A DNA stretch of 5,533 nucleotides from an uncultured Oscillospiraceae bacterium (GTDB taxonomy: Bacteria; Bacillota_A; Clostridia; Oscillospirales; Oscillospiraceae). The DNA is taken from contig CAAGIF010000256.1 in NCBI GenBank assembly GCA_900769845.1, forward strand, positions 1 through 5,533, in the 5' to 3' direction. Shown piece after piece: positions 1 through 4,596 of the stretch (the first letter of the stretch is position 1; each line of letters starts with the position of its first letter). Under the pieces are notes generated by a model. That model was given only the letters and a program-made list of their open reading frames with translations, was not told where the DNA came from and made no database searches. The position numbers were made by a program, and so were the translations under genes.

Positions 1-2120
1 GCTTCGACCTGAGCAACACCTACTTCGTCATCTGGACCACCACCATCTGGACCCTGCCCGGCAACCTGGCCATCTGCCTGCATCCCCGGGATTCCTATGC
101 TCTGGTAAAGGCCGAAAACGGCGACGCCTACATCATGGCAGAAGCCTTGATGGAGAAGGTCATGAAGATCGGCGGCTTCGAGAACTATGAAGTTCTGGCC
201 ACCTACCCCGGCGCTTTCTTTGAGAACATGCTGGCAAAGCATCCCTTCCTGGACAAGACCTCCCGTCTGGTCTGGGCTGAGTATGTTACCATGGATTCCG
301 GTACCGGCTGTGTCCACACCGCTCCCGGCTTCGGCGCCGATGACTACCAGACCTGTATGCGTTACGGCATGGAACTGGTTGTTCCTGTGGATGACTACGG
401 CCGTCACACGGACTATGCCGGCAAATACGCCGGTCTGAAGACCGAAGAATCCAATCCCATCATTCTGGCAGACATGAAGGAAAACGGTTCCCTGTTTGCC
501 TCCGAAGATGTGGTTCACTCCTATCCCCACCATGATCGGTGCAAAAAGCCCGTTATCTTCCGGGCCACTCCCCAGTGGTTCTGCTCTGTGGAATCCTTCA
601 AAGACGCTGCAGTAAAGGCCATCGAAGATGTTAAATGGTTCCCCGCATGGGGCGAGGACCGGATGACCAGCATGATCCGCGAGCGGGCCGACTGGTGCAT
701 CTCCCGTCAGCGCCGTTGGGGTCTGCCCATCCCTGTGTTCTACTGCAACGATTGCGGCAAGCCTGTTTCCAATCCCGACTCCATCGCCAAGATCTCTGCC
801 CTGTTTGACGAATTCGGCTCCAATGTCTGGTTTGAGAAGGACGCTATGGAACTGGTTCCCGAAAACTTTACCTGCCCCCACTGCGGCGGCAAGGCATTCA
901 CCAAGGAAACCGATACCCTGGACTGCTGGTTCGACTCCGGCTCCACCCACTACGCTTCTCTGATGCACCGGACTCCCGAGCTGTGGCCCGCCGATGTGTA
1001 TCTGGAGGGTGCAGACCAGTACCGTGGCTGGTTCCAGTCCTCCCTGCTGACCTCCGTCGGCGCGCTGGATCAGGGCGCTCCCTTCCGTCAGGTTTTGACC
1101 CACGGCTGGGTGGTTGACGGTCAGGGCCGCGCCATGCATAAGAGTCTGGGTAACGGCGTGGATCCCGCTGACCTCATCAAGGATTTCGGCGCCGACATTG
1201 TCCGTCTGTGGGCAGCCTCCTCCGACTATCATGCAGATGTGAGATGCTCCAAGGAGATCTTTAAGCAGATTGCTCAGAACTATCTGAAATTCCGCAATAC
1301 CGCCCGGTACTGCCTGGGTAATCTGAACGACTTTGATCCCAACAGCCTGGTTCCCGCTGAGCAGATGGAAGAACTGGACAAGTGGGCACTGACCAAGCTG
1401 GACGAGCTGGTGAAGCTGGTCCGCAAGTCCTACGACAACTACGAATTCCATGTGGTCACCCACGCCATGAACGATTTCTGTGTTGTGGAGCTCAGCTCCT
1501 TCTATCTGGACATTCTGAAGGATCGGCTCTACTGCGAGGAGAAGGACGGTCTGCGCCGTCGCTCCGCCCAGAGCGCTCTGTATCTGATTCTGGATGCTAT
1601 GGCAAAGCTGTTCGCTCCCATTCTCGCCTTCACCTGCGATGAGATCTGGCAGTCCATGCCTCACCGGGCAGCAGACGACGTTCGCAACGTGCTGCTGAAC
1701 CAGATGCCCAAGAACTTTGACGCATATAAGCTGGATGAGGCTGCTATGGAAAAGTGGGCAACCGTCATGAAGCTGCGCTCCGATGTCAATGGTGTTCTGG
1801 AAAAAGCCCGTGCCGACAAGCGGATTGGCAAGGCTCTGGAAGCCCGGGTGACCCTCGCAACCGAGAACGCCGAGCTGAAGGCCGCCTGCGACGGACTGAA
1901 CCTGGCTGAGATCTGCATCGTTTCCGCATGTGATTGGGATGTCGCGGAGGAAGGTGCTGAGGTCGGCTCCGGTGTCAACTTCCCCGATTTGACTATTGGC
2001 GTATCCGAAGCAAAGGGCGAGAAGTGCCCCCGCTGCTGGATGCACTCCCAGAGCGCCAATGCCGAGGGTCTGTGCCCCCGCTGCGCCGGTGTCATTTCCC
2101 GGATGGATATCGAACTGTAA
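1..2120 (+). CDS. ileS: Isoleucyl-tRNA synthetase, 5'-truncated by the window edge
   Basis: This class I synthetase charges tRNA-Ile with isoleucine in the cytoplasm and hydrolyses mischarged valine. The frame is open from the left edge (first full codon at base 3), giving about 705 residues; the family is usually about 920-940, so roughly 220 N-terminal residues including HIGH are missing. Residue numbers count from base 3. The CP1 editing domain shows WTTTIWTLPGN (11-21) and GTGCVHTAPGFGADDY (100-115), with the editing Asp region. The catalytic fold shows WCISRQRRWGLP (231-242), WFDSGSTHY, GADQYRGWFQSS and the KMSKS equivalent AMHKSLGN (377-384). Two CxxC pairs (Cys248/251 and Cys291/294) suggest a zinc ribbon inserted in the catalytic domain. 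The C-terminal zinc finger has CPRC and CPRC (675-678, 691-694). The gene ends in TAA, followed at once by a terminator. Identity is certain; the start is not visible. Confidence 0.98.
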   Translation, partial: FDLSNTYFVIWTTTIWTLPGNLAICLHPRDSYALVKAENGDAYIMAEALMEKVMKIGGFENYEVLATYPGAFFENMLAKHPFLDKTSRLVWAEYVTMDSGTGCVHTAPGFGADDYQTCMRYGMELVVPVDDYGRHTDYAGKYAGLKTEESNPIILADMKENGSLFASEDVVHSYPHHDRCKKPVIFRATPQWFCSVESFKDAAVKAIEDVKWFPAWGEDRMTSMIRERADWCISRQRRWGLPIPVFYCNDCGKPVSNPDSIAKISALFDEFGSNVWFEKDAMELVPENFTCPHCGGKAFTKETDTLDCWFDSGSTHYASLMHRTPELWPADVYLEGADQYRGWFQSSLLTSVGALDQGAPFRQVLTHGWVVDGQGRAMHKSLGNGVDPADLIKDFGADIVRLWAASSDYHADVRCSKEIFKQIAQNYLKFRNTARYCLGNLNDFDPNSLVPAEQMEELDKWALTKLDELVKLVRKSYDNYEFHVVTHAMNDFCVVELSSFYLDILKDRLYCEEKDGLRRRSAQSALYLILDAMAKLFAPILAFTCDEIWQSMPHRAADDVRNVLLNQMPKNFDAYKLDEAAMEKWATVMKLRSDVNGVLEKARADKRIGKALEARVTLATENAELKAACDGLNLAEICIVSACDWDVAEEGAEVGSGVNFPDLTIGVSEAKGEKCPRCWMHSQSANAEGLCPRCAGVISRMDIEL

Positions 2121-2126
2121 TCCTAT

Positions 2127-2165
2127 AAAAAACCCGTGCATTCCGGTGGGAATGTACGGGTTTTT
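2127..2165. terminator. Bidirectional intrinsic terminator between ileS and the ABC gene
   Basis: A 14-bp stem (2131-2144 with 2149-2162, one G-U pair, loop GGTG) is flanked by an A-run on the left and a T-run on the right. Read on the plus strand it ends ileS, 6 bases after its stop codon. Read on the minus strand the A-run becomes a U-tract and can end the convergent ABC transporter gene, whose stop lies about 20 bases away. Confidence 0.93.
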
Positions 2166-2185
2166 CATATAAAGGGCAATTTCCA

Positions 2186-3907
2186 TTACGGATTGCTGAC
2201 ATTGTACAGAGAGTAAAAATATCCAGTTTTTTCCATCAAATCCTCATAAGTTCCCTGTTCAACAACCCGTCCATTTCGTAATACAATGATCTCATCATAC
2301 TGCCGCAGCAGTGTTTCCTCCAATCTATGGGTCACCACAATGCGGGTCATCCCCTCCTGGTCAAGGATTGCCTGGGTCACTTCAAATGCTGTCTGATTGT
2401 CCAGAGATGCTGTCGCCTCATCCAGCATCAGCACCGATGTCCCGCGAAGCAGACAGCGGGCAATGGAAACCCGCTGCCGCTCACCGCCAGAGAGTCCAAT
2501 GCCATTCTCCCCGCAACGGTAGTCATCACCCTTGTCCACCAGAACCGGCCGCAGACCCGAATGCTCCACCGCAGAATCTACTGCCTCATCCGGGAATTGA
2601 CGGAACATGGTAATATTTTCCCGCAGATTCGCATCAAAAAGAAATACATTCTGTCCGATCAGGCTCATAAGATCATATAAGCTGTCCGGATCAATTCCCC
2701 GCAGTTCTTTGCCATCAAACAGGATCTTTCCCTCATAGTTATCATACGCACCCATTAATAGGTTGAGCAGTGTAGTTTTTCCAGACCCGGAGCTTCCCAC
2801 GATTGCATACTTTTTCCCAGATTTCAGAGAAAGATTGATTTCGCGCAGCACCTGCTTATCTGCTTCGTAGCCGAAACTAACATTGTTCAATGTAATACGG
2901 TCATCCAATTTCGCCGGAATTACTTCCCCGCTTCTCGATTTATTCTCGCTTGTCAACTCTGCCAGCTTGTTGATCAGCGCCTTCGCGCCTCTTCGTTCCA
3001 CCCAGTACTGGGGAACAATGCTTATTGGACCAACAAAAGAATTTACAAGATTCATAACTGTCATGGTTACGCCCAGACTGATCCGACCATTGATCGCAAG
3101 AATACCGCCAGTGATCATAATTCCCATTTGGATTACGATCATGCATCCGGATTGAATTACAGACAGCAAACAATCCCACCATCTGCGACGCAGCTTTGCA
3201 CATTCCGCAGCCTGGTTTTCCCGGTCAAAAAGAGCATTTGCCGCCGCTTCCGCCTTAAAGCTTTTCAATACGGAAAAACCCGTAAGCAGATCCTTCACCC
3301 GGGATACAAATCCTTCGTTCTGATTACTAACGGCAATTTCCCGTTTTTCCATCTCATGACCCATCACAATGGACACAATCATGGGAATAGAAGAAAAGCA
3401 GATGGTAATCAGCGCCAAAACAGGGCTGTACCAGAACATCATCACGCCGCTGCCAACAAAGGTAAATATGTAATATACCATAATAAAGGTGCGGTTCAGA
3501 TAGTTTTCCTCAATAGATCCAATATCATTGGTCAGTACCGATATGTACCGTCCCGTATTCTCACGGGAAAAAGCGCTGATGCTTTTTTCTGATATCCGCA
3601 AAAATGCGTACTTCTTATAGTTACGCAATGCTCGATGTACAAATTGAGCCTTCAGCCGCAGATATATTCCGTTGCTGAGTCCAACAGCTACTAAAAGCAG
3701 CACGGTCGTTCCGATCAGCTTATAGACCTGATGAATATCCCCGGTCAGCATGACATCCAGCGCTTTTCCCAGCAGCCAGGAAAACGAAAGCTCCAGCGGA
3801 CCAATTACCAACGTCATAATCATGGTGGCCAGCCACAGCAACTTATTTCCCTTGTAAAAGGAGCGATAGAATTCTCTTGCTTGCTTATTCTTTGCGGTAT
3901 GCTTCAT
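2186..3907 (-). CDS. ABC exporter half-transporter (membrane domain fused to ATPase domain)
   Basis: The product is a 573-residue ATP-driven exporter half-molecule of the type IV (MsbA/LmrA-like) class, acting in the cytoplasmic membrane as a dimer. Residues about 22-310 form the transmembrane domain: hydrophobic stretches near 24-45, 63-82, 140-182 and 250-290 with charged intracellular loops between. Residues about 335-573 are the nucleotide-binding domain, with A-loop Tyr347, Walker A GSSGSGKT (371-378), Q-loop Gln419, signature LSGGERQR (472-479), Walker B LMLDE with catalytic Glu497, D-loop SLD (501-503) and switch His527. Every motif is canonical, so both ATP sites of a homodimer should work. 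Related exporters are often encoded as adjacent pairs; no partner gene is visible here. The start is chosen because it is the first Met, precedes the first membrane segment and has GGAAAGG upstream. Substrate cannot be told; drug, lipid or peptide export are all possible. Confidence 0.95.
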   Translation of the reverse strand: MKHTAKNKQAREFYRSFYKGNKLLWLATMIMTLVIGPLELSFSWLLGKALDVMLTGDIHQVYKLIGTTVLLLVAVGLSNGIYLRLKAQFVHRALRNYKKYAFLRISEKSISAFSRENTGRYISVLTNDIGSIEENYLNRTFIMVYYIFTFVGSGVMMFWYSPVLALITICFSSIPMIVSIVMGHEMEKREIAVSNQNEGFVSRVKDLLTGFSVLKSFKAEAAANALFDRENQAAECAKLRRRWWDCLLSVIQSGCMIVIQMGIMITGGILAINGRISLGVTMTVMNLVNSFVGPISIVPQYWVERRGAKALINKLAELTSENKSRSGEVIPAKLDDRITLNNVSFGYEADKQVLREINLSLKSGKKYAIVGSSGSGKTTLLNLLMGAYDNYEGKILFDGKELRGIDPDSLYDLMSLIGQNVFLFDANLRENITMFRQFPDEAVDSAVEHSGLRPVLVDKGDDYRCGENGIGLSGGERQRVSIARCLLRGTSVLMLDEATASLDNQTAFEVTQAILDQEGMTRIVVTHRLEETLLRQYDEIIVLRNGRVVEQGTYEDLMEKTGYFYSLYNVSNP

Positions 3908-3918
3908 AATATATTATA

Positions 3919-3926
3919 TCCTTTCC
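3919..3926 (-). promoter_or_regulatory. Ribosome binding site of the ABC exporter gene
   Basis: On the minus strand GGAAAGGA lies about 11 bases before the ATG at 3907. It is purine-rich and complementary to the 16S 3' end, with somewhat long spacing through an A/T-only linker. It supports the chosen start over internal Met codons, the first of which fall inside the first membrane segment. Confidence 0.65.
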
Positions 3927-3955
3927 AAGAAATCTGCCATTACAATAGCAAACTT

Positions 3956-4016
3956 AACCGGTTGATACCAGCAACCAAATGTTGTTTCTGCCTAAAAACA
4001 ACACAACTATTAGTTG
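3956..4016 (-). promoter_or_regulatory. Cluster of CAAC/GTTG inverted repeats upstream of the ABC gene, possible operator
   Basis: Four inverted repeats sit in 61 bases, 50-110 bases before the ABC start. They are AACCGGTT (3956-3963), GGTTG/CAACC (3960-3964 with 3972-3976), GTTGTTT/AAACAAC (3981-3987 with 3996-4002) and the 13-base palindrome CAACTATTAGTTG (4004-4016). Short AT-flanked dyads of this kind resemble binding sites of MarR-family repressors, which often control exporters; that assignment is inference. No regulator gene is visible. I see no convincing -35/-10 pair for the ABC gene. The best minus-strand candidates are an extended -10-like TGCTATTGT at about 3942-3950 and a TATAAT at 4087-4092 without a good -35. 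Confidence 0.4.
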
Positions 4017-4109
4017 GGCATCGTATTATCCGTTGATTTTCCGCATTCACGACGGTTTTTTACTGGAATCCGGCGCTAAAAAAGAGATTATATTTTACGC
4101 TGCACAAAG

Positions 4110-4146
4110 GCTTTTTCTTCTCCCGAAAAAGCACAAAAAAGTGCTT
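4110..4146 (+). promoter_or_regulatory. A-tract, inverted-repeat region upstream of the tRNA promoter (UP-element-like)
   Basis: Two overlapping inverted repeats lie just before the tRNA promoter: GCTTTTTC/GAAAAAGC (4110-4117 with 4125-4132) and AAGCAC/GTGCTT (4129-4134 with 4141-4146) around a run of six A. The A-tracts at 4126-4130 and 4135-4140 sit where an UP element would contact the RNA polymerase alpha subunit, as at many stable-RNA promoters. The second repeat overlaps the first two bases of the -35 box. The rest of the gap from about 4020 to 4110 holds nothing I can recognise. Confidence 0.45.
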
Positions 4147-4172
4147 GACATTTCTTAATCTCGTGCTATAAT
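4145..4172 (+). promoter_or_regulatory. Sigma-A promoter of the tRNA-Thr/tRNA-Tyr operon
   Basis: A perfect TTGACA (4145-4150) and a perfect TATAAT (4167-4172) are separated by 16 bases. A TG one base before the -10 (4164-4165) adds an extended -10. Transcription should begin near 4179, about 14 bases before tRNA-Thr. The strength fits a stable-RNA operon. Confidence 0.93.
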
Positions 4173-4192
4173 AAGCGTGTTCGGTTTGAGAC

Positions 4193-4268
4193 GCCGGTAT
4201 AGCTCAGTCGGTAGAGCAGCTGATTTGTAATCAGCAGGTCGGGGGTTCGAGTCCGTCTACCGGCTCCA
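4193..4268 (+). tRNA. tRNA-Thr(UGU)
   Basis: This 76-base gene encodes the threonine tRNA reading ACA (and probably other ACN codons). The acceptor stem is GCCGGTA/TACCGGC, followed by discriminator T and encoded CCA (4266-4268). The D stem is GCTC/GAGC. The anticodon stem is GCTGA/TCAGC (4219-4223 with 4231-4235), with loop TTTGTAA and anticodon TGT at 4226-4228. The T loop is TTCGAGT (4246-4252). One oddity: the T stem GGGGG/CCGTC has a G-G clash at the 51-63 position and a G-U next to it. It is the first gene after the promoter and lies 26 bases before tRNA-Tyr with no terminator between them. Confidence 0.97.
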
Positions 4269-4294
4269 TGCCGCATCTCACACAAATAGAATAT

Positions 4295-4379
4295 GGGGGA
4301 GTTCCCGAGTGGCCAAAGGGGACAGACTGTAAATCTGCTGCGTATCGCTTCGATGGTTCGAATCCGTCCTCCCCCACCA
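4295..4379 (+). tRNA. tRNA-Tyr(GUA)
   Basis: This 85-base class II tRNA has a long variable arm, as bacterial tRNA-Tyr does. The acceptor stem is GGGGGAG/CTCCCCC, with discriminator A and encoded CCA (4377-4379). The D stem is CCC/GGG. The anticodon loop CTGTAAA carries GTA at 4329-4331, which reads UAU/UAC. The variable arm has a small GCG/CGC stem (4340-4342 with 4346-4348). The T arm is GATGG-TTCGAAT-CCGTC (4352-4368) and pairs fully. The top pair of the anticodon stem (A4322-C4338, positions 27-43) does not match. It is the second gene of the operon and sits directly before the terminator. Confidence 0.97.
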
Positions 4380-4426
4380 AACAAACCAGACCGAAAGGTC
4401 TGGTTTTTTGTTTGGTGGGGGAGGAC
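4366..4426 (+). repeat. 17-bp perfect inverted repeat of the tRNA-Tyr 3' end around the terminator
   Basis: Bases 4366-4382 (GTCCTCCCCCACCAAAC) are perfectly complementary to 4410-4426. The left arm covers the last 14 bases of tRNA-Tyr, including CCA; the right arm lies beyond the terminator. Joined to the terminator stem inside it, the whole makes a 27-bp hairpin with one 3-base bulge (TTT, 4407-4409) and a GAAA loop. Confidence 0.95.
4383..4409 (+). terminator. Intrinsic terminator of the tRNA operon
   Basis: A 10-bp stem, AAACCAGACC (4383-4392) with GGTCTGGTTT (4397-4406), is closed by a stable GAAA tetraloop. A six-T run (4404-4409) makes up the last three stem bases plus three more. It begins 3 bases after the tRNA-Tyr CCA and is embedded in a larger inverted repeat. 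Confidence 0.93.
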
Positions 4427-4555
4427 ATAGAATTCGAAAGGCGGCTCTTGGCGAGTGTCCGGTGGACTATCGCAACCGCCGTGGCTCGCCCGCAGGCGAG
4501 CGAATCCGTCCCCATCCTGATCCCGGCAAATGTGCATGATCCCTATTCTGCTGCA
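4410..4555. other. Non-coding structured element between tRNA-Tyr and the S41 gene
   Basis: No credible gene lies here; the frames crossing it are antisense or read-through frames of the tRNAs. The plus strand can fold into three helices. P1 is 4417-4425 with 4505-4513 (9 positions, one G-U and one mismatch). P2 is a long arm: 4440-4444 with 4476-4480, then 4451-4454 with 4470-4473, then 4457-4460 with 4464-4467 closed by GGT. P3 is 4485-4490 with 4495-4500, loop CGCA. Together they form a compact three-way junction of about 97 bases. The RNA could be a small structured RNA, a repeat family member or a degraded tRNA-derived or integration remnant. Which strand is transcribed, if any, is unknown: it lies past a terminator on each strand, and I see no promoter inside it. 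Confidence 0.45.
4501..4511 (+). repeat. Direct repeat of the tRNA-Tyr T-arm sequence
   Basis: CGAATCCGTCC here is identical to 4359-4369 inside tRNA-Tyr, 142 bases upstream. A one-mismatch version, CGAGTCCGTC, occurs at 4248-4257 in tRNA-Thr. At this site the sequence is not part of a complete tRNA. Confidence 0.85.
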
Positions 4556-4586
4556 AAACGCCCAATCCTTTCGGATTGGGCGTTTC
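4555..4586. terminator. Bidirectional intrinsic terminator after the S41 gene
   Basis: A perfect 13-bp stem (AAACGCCCAATCC at 4556-4568 with 4573-4585, loop TTTC) lies 11 bases beyond the stop codon of the minus-strand S41 gene. On the minus strand it reads a GAAA loop and ends in TTTT, so its main job is probably to end that gene. On the plus strand it ends in TTTC and would catch read-through from the tRNA operon. Confidence 0.88.
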
Positions 4587-4596
4587 TTATTCCGGG

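Noticed and set aside
1661..2095. 144-residue minus-strand frame inside ileS
   Set aside because: It is antisense to a well-conserved part of IleRS and its Ser/Ala/Arg-rich composition is typical of a shadow of GC-rich coding sequence.
3128..3592. 154-residue plus-strand frame inside the ABC gene, with others at 2311-2680 and 2883-3155
   Set aside because: All lie antisense to the intact ABC transporter, without ribosome binding sites or recognisable motifs.
3909..3919. TATAAT-like string just before the ABC start codon on the minus strand
   Set aside because: It lies between the ribosome binding site and the ATG, so a promoter there would give a transcript without the leader. It is more likely an A/T linker.
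4366..4511. CRISPR array
   Set aside because: The repeats are tRNA-derived, occur in mixed orientation and lack regular spacing; there are no cas genes in the window.
4519..4543. GATCCC repeated at 4519-4524 and 4538-4543
   Set aside because: A six-base repeat at this spacing is expected by chance and has no supporting structure.
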